From positions 18,508-82,507 of the forward strand of contig JAGFBZ010000332.1 of assembly GCA_018398805.1 (NCBI GenBank): a stretch of 64,000 nt of DNA, written 5' to 3'. The notes beneath the pieces are model-generated. The model made no database searches and was not told where the DNA came from. It saw only the letters and a program-made list of their open reading frames with translations. Source of the DNA: Hirundichthys speculiger (Eukaryota; Chordata; Actinopteri; Beloniformes; Exocoetidae). The position numbers and the translations under genes are program-made. The first letter of the stretch is position 1. Every line of letters begins with the position of its first letter. This document shows, piece by piece, positions 1 through 11,047 of the stretch.

Positions 1-1042
1 CCAAGACCCCCCACCCCCAGGACCTCAGCAGCTACAGGCCGGTGGTGCTAACATCCCACCTGATGAAGACCCTGGAGAGGCTGGTCCTTTCCATCTTCGC
101 CTCTGGTGGGCCCATCCATGGACCACTGCAGTTTGCCTACCAGTGCAGCATCGGGGTGGATGATGCTGTCATCTTCCTCCTGCACAGAGCTCTTTCACCT
201 GGAGAAGCCTGGGAGCACTGTTAGAATCAGTTTTTTGATTTCTCCAGTGCTTTCAACACAATTCAACCTGTGCTCCTGAAGGACAAGCTGGACCACAGGA
301 GTGGACCACCCTCAATCCTGGATTATGGACGACCTCACTAACCGCCACAGTACGTGAGGTCTGGGACGTGGTCAGACACAGTTGTTGCAGTACAGGGGCC
401 CCCCAGGGAAAGGTCCTGGCTCAGTATGGGGCCCCCCAGGGAACGGTCCTACTCAGTATGGGGGGCCCCCAGGGAACGGTCCTAGCTCAGTATGGGGGCC
501 CTCCAGGGACGGTCCTAGCTCAGTACGGGGGCCCCCCAGGGAACGGTCCTAGCTCAGTATGGGGGCCCCCCCAGAGAATGGTCCTGGGTACGGGGGCCCC
601 CCAGGGAACGGTCCTGGCTCCGTTCCTCTTCACCCTCTATACTGCAGACTTCACATATAACACACCCACCTGTCACCTGCAGAAGTTCTCTGATGATTCT
701 GCCATTGTCAGTCTCATCACTGATGGGGACGACGGAGAGTACACAGAACTAATGCAGGACTTTGTAGACTGGTGCCTGAGGAACCACCTCCAGATCAACG
801 CGGGGAAGACCAAAGAGCTGGTGGCGGATTTCCGCAGGTGAGGACACGCCCCTCCAACACCGGTGAACATCCAGGGAAAGGACATCGATATGGTGACATC
901 TTACAAGTACCTGGGTGTTCACCTGAACAATAAACTGGACTGGACAAATAACACTACTGCACTTTATAAGAAGGGCCAGAGCAGACTCTACCTGCTCAGG
1001 AGACTGAGGTCTTTTGGAGTGCAGGGAGCCTCCTAAAGACCT
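1..1042 (+). pseudogene. L2-like LINE, reverse transcriptase region (left part)
   Basis: Broken reverse transcriptase of a non-LTR retrotransposon. Translated pieces show the run ALTSHxMKxLERL (as VLTSHLMKTLERL), then PLQFAYQ, a GAPQGTVLxPFLFTLYT block (RT motif B region, near 600-650), HLQKFSDDSA (the catalytic xxDD, near 680-700) and NHLQINAGKTKELV. Reading needs several frame changes and a stop after the FAYQ block. The element resembles the second copy at 30785-33700, which suggests the L2/CR1 group of the Jockey superfamily; the clade is my inference. The reading stops at LRSFGVQG near 1028 and resumes at VASAIFFGVVCWGSS near 3765, so a 2.7-kb insertion splits it. Confidence 0.85.
380..625 (+). 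repeat. 33-bp-class minisatellite inside the LINE RT motif B
   Basis: About seven tandem units of GGGGCCCCCCAGGGAACGGT followed by CCTGGCTCAGTAT, each encoding a variant of GAPQGTVLAQYG. The unit is the reverse transcriptase motif B codon block itself, amplified in place. Units differ by small indels that change the frame. It appears private to this copy, since copy 2 in this window has lost the same block. Confidence 0.85.
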
Positions 1043-2349
1043 TTAACTCATTCACTGCCATTGACGTTTATAGACGTCATTTGTGTCTGATATTTGTCTA
1101 CTATTGTTACTGGGGTCGCTAGACAGAGCATCACAATGAATATTAGAGTTTTGGACATTGTAGTTAGTGTCCCGATCCACCAGAGGGCAGCATTGCCACT
1201 CTCTATAAAGCCGCCATTTGCCCCTCCCCGAGGGGCATCTGCGAGTGAGAGAGGAGATGGCTGCTGCATTCTACTGCGGATTACGAACGAACGGCAAACG
1301 GTAGGAACAAAATTCTTTTTTCTGAGGACAGAAGAGACTCTACCCTTTATTCAGGGGGGCTTCGGTGTTCACATAGTCATGAAATACGATATTATTTTGG
1401 CTTCGGTAGATCGGTAAACGGACTCTGAAACGGGCTGCAGGGGTGATAGTAAAAAAAAATCCTGAGCCTGAGCTTTTTTTCCCTGGGAGGTAAGCGAGCC
1501 CCTAAGCCAAGATATATGCCCCGATCAACACAATTGTCATTTTTTGTCCTCTTAAAGTGTAAGTCTGGTGTAAATTGACCCATGGTCCTGTTGTTCAAGC
1601 TCACCACATGCAGCCCATAGAAAACAGAATGAGACAATCGAACAACATAGGCCAGGGGTGTGATTCCCTGGGACAACATTTTGATAAAAAGTTCATTAAA
1701 TTGAATATTCTGATGACTTTTGTAGATTTTCCAGACATGAGATGAACAAACCCAATACAAGCCTATATTACAGTAGCATCTTAATTGTGGAGAGCATCAG
1801 AGCTCTTGGGACCCTGGGCCTGGTAGGCTGTTCAGTAATCCATCCCTGCTTTTAACTAGTCACTTACCTGCATGCATATTGCTTGTATAGCACTGATACT
1901 ACGGATAATACAAGCCATACTAAAAAAGGTCAATGGGTGACAATTATAATACTCAAATGTAAACTAGAAATTGAATGAATCAATGAGTATTGGATTTGTT
2001 TACAGTATTGATTAGGAGCCAAACCATTGTCAAAAGGGCATGAGCAAGGAGACATTCAATTTTCTGAAAAATATGCACCATTTATTCTAAATATTTTTTG
2101 AAACAGCTACAGTGCAACAAACAAGTGAAATTAAGAGAACAATAAGTCGCAAGCATTTAAAGTGCTTCAAGGACAATTTGATATTAAGAGAACTATAAGT
2201 AGCAATCATTTAAAGTGCTTCAAGGACTAAAAAACAATGAGAAATAAATAAAATAAAATGAAAAAATAAAAAATAAGCAAATACTGTTTACTACACAAAC
2301 CTTACACAACACTCAACATTTGTTCATTCAAAATAAGTTGCTATTAAAC

Positions 2350-2587
2350 TGTAAGTTCAGTATAAATTGACCCATAGCCCTGTTGTATAAGCTCACCACA
2401 TGCAGCCCACACACAAAAAATAATGAGACAATTTGGGAAAACATAGGCCAAGTTATGTACAGGCTGCTTAAAGCAGACCCATAACTTGGCCTATGTTGTT
2501 CGATTGTCTCATTCTGTTTTCTATGGGCTGCATGTGGTGAGCTTATACAACAGAACCATAGGTCAATTTACACCAGACTTACACTTT
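2350..2587. repeat. Long inverted repeat (about 108-bp arms)
   Basis: Arm 2350-2458 is the reverse complement of 2480-2587 with scattered mismatches, separated by about 21 bp. A further copy of the arm lies at 1553-1660 in the orientation of the first arm. Shared blocks include AAGCTCACCACATGCAGCCC and AACATAGGCC. The transcript would fold into a long hairpin. Confidence 0.8.
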
Positions 2588-2639
2588 AAGAGGACAATAA
2601 ATAGCAATAATTTAAAGTGCTTCAAGAACTGAAAAACAA

Positions 2640-3250
2640 TGTTTTTGTCCGTGGCCTCATCAATGTTGAGTGAAAACATGTTATCCTTAAGCTTGTCAGA
2701 CAGGTTTCTTTTAAATTCTGGTGAGATGCCGTGTGTAATAAGATAGCCTGCATGCTGCCTCGAGACAGACAGATGTGTAAGGGCGAGTTTATCTTTCCGC
2801 TAATTTCTTGCACAGCGCGACGAGTGGACGAGTGATAGTAAACGACAGATCATTCTCGGCAATAAAGGAACACAGCCGAATTTTTAAATCAGCCATGCGA
2901 TCTGTCATTGAGGGTTGGATCTCTGCTGTGGCTGATGCCCCCGGCAAACGTGAGGTGTGTTGAATCGCTCATGAAGCTGCTTGGTGACTAGCGTCTAACT
3001 CGTGCCATGGCAGCACTTTTTTCCCACTAGTTTCACATAATATTTTCCTTGCGCACAAAGTGCAGAAACATGCTCCTGGTTGGCGAAGTTTCTGGCACCA
3101 GCTCCCAAAGGGCTTTCCGTCTCTGCCTACCTCCTCAATCCAAGACCAACGCCATTTGTTTTTTTATATCTTTGTCGACAACTTTGGTGTCTTCCCCTGG
3201 CTTCATAAAATTACACTCCATGCCTCCACGCTGCCAAACACATTCTTAGT
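2640..3250 (-). pseudogene. hAT-like transposase fragment with FSLNIDEAT motif
   Basis: On the minus strand, frame-corrected reading gives a Cys-x2-Cys segment (CTLCAKK-like near 3060), then MADLKIRLC, LSFTITRPLV, VSRQHAGYLITHGISPEF and the run DNMFSLNIDEATDKN near 2650-2690. The last run matches the start of the RNase-H-like catalytic core of hAT-type transposases found in ZMYM/KIAA1586-like genes. The reading stops about where the inverted repeat begins, so the catalytic core and C-terminus are gone. Several frameshifts and stops are needed. The family name is inference. Confidence 0.55.
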
Positions 3251-3749
3251 GTGTACACAAACACAATCGCACGTGAAGTGACTGCGTGAAGTGACGTTGA
3301 CTCGCTGTTTTGGTAGGAAACAGATCCAGGGCGAGAGAGAGTCCGTCGAAATAAAAGCACCAACCTAATAAAATACGGTGAAACTCTTTCATTTAAGGAA
3401 TATAATTTACAGGAAAGTCCAAGAGCCATTAAGTTGACCGTTTGCTTTTATTGTATTACAAGTTAATGTCTATTTTATACGTTTTATGTTGGTTAACACA
3501 TTTATTTTGGTGATTTCGGTTAACAGCCTGTAGCCTGGTGACGCGAGGCTAGAATCAATCTGATTGGCCAAAACCCAAGACCACCCCCTACACTATTACC
3601 GATTGGCTTAAGTATGGCTACTGGTGTGGTTTTGAGTGAAATCGCCTCTCGGATCTACCCGAACGGCAAACCTGATTTTATTTATTTTTTCTCGCAAACA
3701 CCTCGGTATGCCGGAAATCCGGCGTGACGCCGGAGCGCTATCACCCCTG

Positions 3750-4436
3750 GGGCTGGCAGTGACACTGTGGTGGCATCAGCCATTTTCTTTGGGGTGGTTT
3801 GCTGGGGAAGCAGCATCTCAGTGGCGGAGAGAAAGAGACTGAATAAGATCATTAAGAAGGCCAGCTCCATCCTGGGATGCCCCCTCGACCCGGTGGAAGT
3901 AGTGGGAGAGAGGAGAATGAGGACTAAGCTGTCCTCTCTGATGGACAGTGTCTCCCATCCTCTGAAGGAACATCCTGACTGCACTGGAGAGCTCCTTCAG
4001 CGACAGACTCCTTCACCTCAGGTGTGTGAAGGAGAGATATCGCAGGTCCTTCCTCCCTGCTGCTGTAAGACTACACAATCAGCACAGATCTCAGCAACCC
4101 CTCCCAATGGACAATGTGACTCATTTCTATTGTGTGCAATATACATATATATTCATTGACATGTGCAATATACATATTCATTGACATGTGCAATAACTTA
4201 TCTCAGGTGTAGTAATCACTACCAACATATCCCTTGTAAATAAAGTCAGAGTTAATATTTATTATATATTCTCTATTGTAGTTATTGTCTGTTTTTATTA
4301 TTGTTTTATCTTATTTTATTGTTATCCTTTTCTCTTTTTTATTGCTATTTTTCACTTGCTGCTGTAACGATGTAAATTTCCCCATTGTGGGACAAATAAA
4401 GGAATATCTTATCTTATGTTATCTTATCTTACTATA
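3750..4436 (+). pseudogene. L2-like LINE, C-terminal RT region and 3' tail
   Basis: Continuation of the LINE from 1-1042. The frame reads VVASAIFFGVVCWGSSIS, then RLNKIIKKASSILG and ERRMRTKLSSLMDS, the usual C-terminal block of this LINE group. The 3' UTR contains the signature TTCCCCATTGTGGGACAAAT near 4377 and ends in a tail of diverged CTTAT pentamers (4405-4436), the 3'-end microsatellite that primes these elements. A later small TA/CA-rich stretch lies near 4130-4190. Confidence 0.85.
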
Positions 4437-4599
4437 TTTGATCGTTCAAGCTACTTCACAGAAGTTCTCTGTTATACTGGTGCACTATTTGTTATTACTT
4501 AATTGTTGAAGCTACATCAAAGAGAAGTGCACTGTTTAAGTGTTAAAAAATAAAATAAAAATTGGAGACAGCATGGATCTGTTTATTCTGTATTTGTTC

Positions 4600-5095
4600 A
4601 TTTTTTGTATGTATTATGAAAGTATCGGATCGGGACTCGGTATCGGCAGACACTCAAAATCAAATGACTCGGAATCGGATCGGGGCCAAAAAATCCTGAT
4701 CGGGACATCCCTAGTTTTCATTGCCTTAAACTGCTAGCCAAGTTTAGCTGCTGCTATTGAAATGGAAGTGCTCTGTTCTTTAGTACTGAGACTGTTGAAC
4801 AGTCACTGTTCTATAACTAAATGTGTTTTATAATAATTCTCCCAAAGAAAAAAGAAAGAAAGCAGAGTGTTTAAATAACTTATTGTTTATTTTATGAGAT
4901 AATAAAAGCTATTAATCTCAGCTTGGATGCAGGCCTATTTATTAATGTACACAGGAAATAAAATGCATGGGAAATTAAACTCTGTTTGCCCACTCAAAAA
5001 AAGTGAAATTGGATCGGGAAAAAATCAGGAATCATCAAAATTAAAAGATCGGAATCGGATCGGGACCCAAAAAAACGTGATGGGGACATCCCTAC
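4600..5095 (+). mobile_element. hAT fragment, GGGATGTCCCGATC family, with two 3' ends
   Basis: Two copies of a terminal sequence ending GATCGGGACATCCCTA occur at 4695-4714 and 5076-5095 (the second reads GATGGGGACATCCCTA). The unit between them (4715-4985) matches 26720-26900, the interior of the related element that starts at 25974. So the segment is a hAT 3' region with an extra copy of its own end. No transposase is present here. Confidence 0.7.
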
Positions 5096-5161
5096 CTTTA
5101 GGAGCTGAAAGTTATTGGTTATCCGTATCGGTTTTAAAAAACAGTTATCGTGCATCCCTAT
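5096..5161 (+). mobile_element. hAT 3' end fragment, GGGATGCACGATAAC family
   Basis: Contains CTTTAGGAGCTGAAAGTTAT and ends AGTTATCGTGCATCCCTA, the same terminus seen at 28670-28728 and, inverted, at 40366. It directly abuts the previous hAT end. Confidence 0.75.
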
Positions 5162-5165
5162 TCAT

Positions 5166-5745
5166 TTCTGTAGGAAGCTGAGATTTTTGTTTGATATCAT
5201 CTGTCAGTCGTATAAATACTGGTGCTAGGATGTTCCAAAAGTGTTTATAAAATTCAGCAGGGAAGCCGTCTGGACCTGGTGATTTATTATTAGACATAAG
5301 TTTAAGAAATTTATGGAGTTCTGTTATGGTAATTGGCTCCTCCAGCTCTTTAACTTGATCTTCTGTAAGGCGAGGAAGGTTAATATCATTTAGAAATGTA
5401 TCAATATCTTGTAGATTTGATTTATTTGGAGAGGAAAAAAGGGTCTAATAAAAATTCCTGAATGTTTCATTTATTTCTTCTGGTGTCTATAAAATGTTGC
5501 CTTCTGGGTTTACAGTTATGGATATTGTCGATTTTTCTTTATTCTTCTTGATCTGATTAGCCAAATATTTACTGCATTTATAGCTGCATTCAAACTGCTC
5601 ATGCTTAAGTCTCTAGATGAGAAATGTAATTTACAGTTTTGTAAATCTGACCAAGTTTCAGATGCGGAATTATTAGCATTTGTTATTTCTAATTCTTTAA
5701 TCTTTTTTCCAAACTTCGTTCAGCGTGAATTTACCAGGATAGGTT
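5166..5745 (-). pseudogene. Tx1/L1-like LINE reverse transcriptase fragment
   Basis: The minus strand reads, with a stop or two, SNKSPGPDGFPAEFYKHF preceded by EEPITITELHKFL and LTEDQVKEL. This is the N-terminal RT block of L1/Tx1-type LINEs (motif N-K-S-P-G-x-D-G). Upstream on the minus strand it reads toward the EN-RT linker and stops at the AAAT microsatellite. Downstream parts of the RT are missing. It resembles the insertions at 8160-10075 and 16869-22552 but is a different copy. Confidence 0.8.
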
Positions 5746-5746
5746 T

Positions 5747-5752
5747 CACAAA

Positions 5753-5795
<43 letters not shown>

Positions 5796-5822
5796 AAAAT
5801 AAATAAATAAATAAATAAATAA

Positions 5823-5865
<43 letters not shown>

Positions 5866-5867
5866 AA
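5747..5867. repeat. (AAAT)n microsatellite
   Basis: About 120 bp of near-perfect AAAT units with two interruptions. It marks the edge of the adjacent LINE fragment. Confidence 0.98.
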
Positions 5868-6049
5868 AAAACCGGGTCTAAGTACAGCCGGCCAGTGGCG
5901 TTGCCATGGCGACGGTAACGGCGCGATATTGAGGAAGTTTTTGCATAGTCAGAAAACTATCTCAAGAGTTGAGAGAAGAGATTCTAAATCCGCCACTTTT
6001 TTCTTTTTTTTAATGAAGCTCCTCTCTGAAACGTCCTCCAGTCACATAC

Positions 6050-6221
6050 CTGTCGTGTTTGTCATTATTTCGCGTCTCCAGGTGACATCCAGCAGTCTGC
6101 GCTGACGGTCGATCTCTTCTTCGTACCGGACGACGGTTTTTTCAGACTCTGGGAACTTTTCTGTGGCAGCGGCGGTCAGTCTCCGGTTGATAAACTCTCT
6201 CAGAGACGGAACCGAAGTCAT
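6050..6221 (-). CDS. Exon 1 of a paralogous C2H2 zinc-finger gene
   Basis: 172 bp from ATG to a splice donor (GTATGTGA on the minus strand at 6049). The peptide starts MTSVPSLREFINRRLTAAA and includes YEEEIDRQRRLLDV. It is collinear with exon 1 at 45533-45362: same length, same phase-1 donor, same flanking words (CCTCTCTGAAACGTCCTCCAGTCAC). This short acidic leader exon is found in fish ZNF cluster genes; it carries no DNA-binding domain. No matching downstream exons lie between here and position 1, so the rest of this gene would be to the left of the window, or it is an orphan exon. The frame is open. Confidence 0.75.
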
Positions 6222-6315
6222 TGTAGCTGCAGAAACTCAAACACTCAGCTGAAACACTTGAATCTCCGCGTGCTGCCGTTTACTCCCGCTGGTGTCACAC
6301 CCGGAAGCTCCGACG

Positions 6316-6944
6316 CAGCGTTGCCAGGTGGGAAATGTAGTATTATCGTACCGGAGACTCAAAATTATCGTATTTTGAGGGAACTTATCGTACATCTGTC
6401 ATAACCAAAATAGCAAGCCCAATGATGCGCGATAGTCAAATATAATCACTCTAGTGATAAATAGCGTCCCACAGGCACTCACAGCTTCCTGGCGTCAGTA
6501 CGGAATGGGTGCGTTAAACTAATGTGTCCCCCAAAAACAAATTAGAGGTGGGAACTAAGAGACAAATTATGAGGCCCGGAGGCGATTTTGGAGACGGATT
6601 TTTTCCCCCCTTGCTTTTTCTCTTCAGCTTTAACTCTGTTTAAATCTCGCTCGCTCGACTTCCTGATCTGGTTCTGACTGGGAGCGTCTCGTGGGGCGCA
6701 GCTGACCATTCAGCCGATCATGCTCGTTGTTCTGAGACAAACGCTCGGGAAACATGTCACATGGGAACAGATGCCTTCAGGGTTCACAAAAAACTCTCTG
6801 GCAGACAGTTGCAGCAGGCAATAGTTTGAAATGGTCAAATTATCATACATTTGGCCTTTTTGGGGGGGAATATTGATCGGACATCGTACAGAGGACAAAA
6901 TTATCGTACAAATACGATAGTTATCGTACACCTGGCAACGCTGC
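6316..6944. mobile_element. hAT-type MITE with CAGCGTTGCCAGGTG termini
   Basis: A perfect 15-bp terminal inverted repeat, CAGCGTTGCCAGGTG, opens at 6316 and closes at 6944. Subterminal regions are rich in ATTATCGTAC words on both sides. The flanking octamers are CTCCGACG (left) and CTCTGATG (right); the two differences are C-to-T changes at CpG. The paralogous exon-1 flank at 45636-45645 shows the uninterrupted CTCCGACGGT. There is no coding capacity for a transposase. Confidence 0.85.
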
Positions 6945-7434
6945 TCTGATGGTTGACATTGAGTTCACTTTTGGAACTAATATTTTTATAGTTTATCAAT
7001 GATTTTAAATGTACCTGGTGCGTTTATAGACACCTTGGAAAAAATGTCAGTCGTTTTCTGAAATATGAGAACACAAGCCGGAATGTATGTAAATGTAGCA
7101 AAATGTACACCCTAAAATAATAATAATGATAATATTTGTTTCATTATTCTCAAGTTATGTGAAACAGAACATTAAAATGTGTCACAAAGAAACGCAAGTC
7201 TTATACTTAATAAAAATGAAATTCATTATTTTAAAACACATTTACTGAACAAAGTACAAATGACAAAATTATTATTTTTATTTTGTAGTGTCCAAAATAT
7301 GTATTTTAGTACAATTTCTCAGATCTCCCAATATATTTCATTTTGTTTTATACGGTAAGACCAACCTAAAGCAATCTGGACATAATACTGATTTTAATCA
7401 GTATTATACGCCCATTAAATGTGAACTGTTATTA
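6945..7434. other. No recognisable feature
   Basis: AT-rich sequence between the MITE and the next hAT. I see no coding frame or repeat signature that I can name. The first few bases continue the ZNF exon-1 upstream flank. Confidence 0.5.
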
Positions 7435-8159
7435 ATTCATTTCAGTGACGTGCGGTCAGGTGAGGCAGGGGAGGCCGTGCCTCACCTGCCATCATGGAAA
7501 GAAAGAAATGAAAAAAAATAAATTTTTTATATTTATCAATTGATTTGTACTATAAAGTAATTTTCCATTTAACTTCACCATTTTTAGATTATTTTTTATT
7601 CAAAATCGCCGAATTTTCACATTTACCATTCAAATAGTGAGAAGATGCGGGCGGTGAGGCAGCACCCCGCTGAGCCTCACCATGGATACATAGCATGGCT
7701 AACTGTGCTACCATGCTATGTAGTGAGACCAGATCGCCGTCTCTTTGACAAGGCCGTAGCCAGGATTTTTCAAATACCGAGGCCAACCCCCCCAAAAAAA
7801 ATAAGTGACTTACATAAAATCAAATAAAACGAAAACAGATCAGTGGTGCTAATGACACTTTTATTTTATACATTATAACTATTGAATTGTGTGTGTGTTC
7901 GTGTATGTGTTGGTGGGGATGGAACAATGGAACAGCTTTACTCCTGGGCTTTTTTTAAAGAGGTTTCTCACCATTAACTGTAATGATTAAAAAAAAGAAA
8001 AAAATGTGATGATATAAAGAATACACAATAGACAGTAGGCATAAAACACGTGTAATCATGAATTCAGTTGACATTTAGTCCTTAGTGCAGACTGGAAAAG
8101 AGAAAACAAGAACGTAATGCTATTAGAACCTCACTAATAGATGGTCAAGAATGCACTGA

Positions 8160-10075
8160 CCCAAATTTTATCTGTAAAGAAATCTTCAAATTCTACAGTA
8201 AATTGTACTGATCTTCTTATTCATCTCCAGATGCTGAGGCGTTCTTTGAGCATGTTAAAGAATGGACCCCCAAAATCAATAAGTGTTTCAAAGATGTTTG
8301 TGAGGCAGATATTAAAATGACAGAGGTGGAAAAAGCTCTGAATTGCTTAGCATTGGATAAATCTCCAGGATCAGATGGTCTAACAAGCAATTTTTATAGA
8401 CATTTGTGGGAACATCTTAAATATCTCTTTTTTAATATGGTTGGAGAAATATTTGAATCCCACACTCTGTCAACCACAATGAAACAAGGAATAATCACTC
8501 ATCCCTAAACCTGGGAAAGAACATAAACTAATTGACAACCTTAGACCTATAACTTTACTCAATAATGATTATAAAATTTTACCTCATATATATGCAAACT
8601 GGTTGAAATCTGGCATCACTCAAAGCATTTCAGATCTGGGTTATAAAAGGTCGTTCAATTCATAACAATATACGATTTGTGCTTGACTTGCTGGAGTACA
8701 ATCACTTAATTGAAGAAGATGGTTTATTTTATTTTTAGATTTTTTTAAAGCATTCGATACAATTGAACACAAATTTATTTTCAGTACGTTAGAAATATTT
8801 GGCTTTGGTGAAAACTTCATTAATGTGATAAAACTGATTTATAGAGATATAAATAGTACAGTCATACTACCACAGGGTACATGCCCAAGATTCTTTGTAG
8901 GTAGAGGTATTAAGTAGGGATGCACCAAAAATTCGGCCACCGAAAATTTTCGGCCGAAAATGGCCCAAAAGTGCAAAATTGTTAAGCACTTTCAACAAAC
9001 GGCCGCACTCTCACGCGAACCGGCGCGCATGCACGCGAACCGGCGCGCATGCACACATATGTGCAAACTCGCGCGCACATGATGGCACACAAGATACACT
9101 CACCACGAAACCATGAAGTCCAAGATTAGATGATGTTCAAAACCAGTAGTTGCAACAGGATACAGTACACAGTAGATGTTATAAATGTTAATGTTAATGA
9201 TGTTAAATGTATTAAGAAACAAAATATAACTTGATTCATTTAACTGTCACAATATACTGCAGTTTATTTTGGACTTAAAAAAAACATTACGGTCAAAAAC
9301 ATTTATTTATTTTTGACAGTTCGTTGACAATGCAATTACATATTTCAGCCACCAGGGGGAGCAATGCTCCCCCTGCCCCCGTTATTCCATACCGAGCAGA
9401 CAACATTTCTCAGACGTGGGTTTACCTGAGCTGTTTAATGTTGTTGCAGCTCACGTCCATAAGCTTATAGCTGCAGATATTTTTGTTGTAGTCCTACAGA
9501 GAATTTTTTTTAAATGCACTTGACTTAAATGCACTGTGTTTTTATGAGAGAACATTTTTACAATCTTTCAGCAGGCCAGTCAGTTATAGGCCTGTATTAT
9601 TATTTAATGTACACCTGAGTGGGGTCAAGTTAAACATTTTATTTTGAATTTTGTTTTATATTGTGCATTGTTGTAATGTCAATGCTAATAAATATTTTCA
9701 TAATTTTGCAATTAATTTATTCTTTGTAGCATTAATATTAATTTATGCAATGGTAATGCCTTGATTTTAGTGAGGTTAGTTCACAGTCATTGCCATGAAT
9801 GCAACGGTACTAATAATTGGCATAATAATTTATTTCGGTGTTTCGGTTTTCGGCCTTGGTTTCTTCATTTTCGGTTTTCGGTTTCGGCCAAGAATTTTCA
9901 TTTCGGTGCATCCCTAGTATTAAGCAATGATGTCCTATATCCCCTTTACTCTTTATTATAGCAGCAGAAATGCTTTCAATTCTCATTAAAATACTAATTT
10001 TGAAAAACTGAAGTTTCTAGACAGACAGCTAGCAATTAGCCAACTCACTAATGATACTACAATTTTTCTGTAAAA
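8160..10075 (+). pseudogene. Tx1/L1-like LINE RT fragment, interrupted
   Basis: Frame-corrected reading gives EAFFEHVKEWTPKI, VEKALNCLALDKSPGSDGL, FYRHLWEHLK, IPKPGKEHKL, LRPITLLNNDYKIL, then FLDFFKAFDTIEHKF (RT catalytic FxxAFD block near 8735-8765). At 8907-8914 the frame is cut by a hAT and resumes at 9917 with CPISPLLFIIAAEML and LAISQLTNDTTIF, which is the F-x-DD region altered to NDTT. Both ends are truncated, with multiple stops and frameshifts. Confidence 0.8.
8915..9916. mobile_element. hAT-type non-autonomous element, TAGGGATGCACC termini
   Basis: Starts TAGGGATGCACCAAAAATTC and ends TTTCGGTGCATCCCTA. Perfect 8-bp duplications GTATTAAG lie at 8907-8914 and 9917-9924. The ends are rich in TTCGG/CCGAA words. 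A short tandem repeat CGCGAACCGGCGCGCATGCA occurs twice near 9016-9055. There is no transposase; at 1002 bp this is a MITE-sized deletion derivative. Confidence 0.92.
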
Positions 10076-11047
10076 TAGTGACCAGAGGCTAACACCACCA
10101 CACACACCCACACACACACCACACACTCATTCAACTCATTCTCATATTGTCCTCCTTAAATTCTCACCTTCCCTCTTCCTCTTTCCTTGTCCTTCTATTG
10201 TCTTAATTACTGCTGCAAATGATAATGTGGTTTGTTGCAGCCGTCCACCAGAGACGGAAGGACGTAACGAGTTATTCCGACGCATTTTTACTATCGCCAC
10301 CGGGCTGTTCTGTCAAACTCTCTTAGTGGTGCGTTCAGGATCAGTCTGACACTGTCATGTGACACCGCGTTACTGGAGCAACGAGTCAGAATGCAATCGG
10401 CTCTGTTTATCTTCACGACGTTGTGAAAAAATAACTGTTAAGACCTGGAAAATGAAATCAATGGGGAAAATATACCGAGGACATGACCTCGGTGTCCTCA
10501 ATGGTAGTTACGGCCTTGCTCTTTGTATGTCACTATTAAAATGTTCAAACACGTTTGCTATATGAAATAAGTTTCCATAGTTTAGCTGATTTATATAATG
10601 AACAGCAACTATATGTGTGTAATGTGTTTCTTGTGCCGGCGCGATCATAAAACGGCGGAGAAGAGGCACGGGGTGAGGCACGCACTTCTCCTGCCTCACG
10701 TTAGGGGGCACTAGTGAGCACAGGGATTCTTCTTGCGACACATTGGCTGCAGAATAAGTGACAGCAAGCGCTGTCACTTATTCTGCAGAAGGAGCGGCAC
10801 GTGGACTTCATTTATAAGTAAAGGTAAGACCATAATAACTTTTTTTAAATCAAATGTGCTTTTTTGTGCGCTACAGTTTGTATGTGTAAAGCATTTATAT
10901 GTGAATGATGATAGGAGGTTTTAAACATAAACAGTTAACTGCTGATGGTGAATAAGTTGTTCTGGAGGGTTCATATGCTTGTAAATCTGACTGATGAAGT
11001 CAGTGCCTCACCAGCCATGAATCTCACCGCACGTCACTGATTCATTT

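Larger units (their letters stand above)
1043..3749. mobile_element. 2.7-kb composite insertion splitting the LINE
   Basis: Both edges are defined by the interrupted LINE reading frame. The left edge begins TTAACTCATTCACTGCCATT and the right edge ends CTGGCAGTGA, giving a short inverted TCACTGCCA at the ends. A TTAA lies at the left edge but I cannot find a clean copy at the right, so a piggyBac-like assignment is only a possibility. The interior holds a long inverted repeat, diverged direct repeats of a segment reading TTTAAAGTGCTTCAAG (near 2156, 2212, 2610) and a hAT-like transposase remnant, so it is composite. A fragment like 1152-1215 recurs at 48477-48545. Confidence 0.6.
7443..11039. 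mobile_element. hAT element with nested insertions, CAGTGACGTGCGGT termini
   Basis: The left end is CAGTGACGTGCGGTCAGGTG and the right end CTCACCGCACGTCACTG. Perfect 8-bp target-site duplications ATTCATTT flank it (7435-7442 and 11040-11047), as expected for hAT transposons. The ends also share GTGAGGCA-type repeats (7465-7505 and 10655-10700). I find no transposase frame, so it is non-autonomous or gutted. A Tx1/L1-like LINE fragment (8160-10075) sits in it, and that is split by a further hAT (8915-9916). A GC-rich block at 10240-10470 and a CA-rich stretch at 10095-10130 are unassigned. Confidence 0.85.

Noticed and set aside
1094..1417. Open frame of 107 codons in the insertion
   Set aside because: No similarity to any motif I know and it lies in the end region of the element, where frames are by chance.
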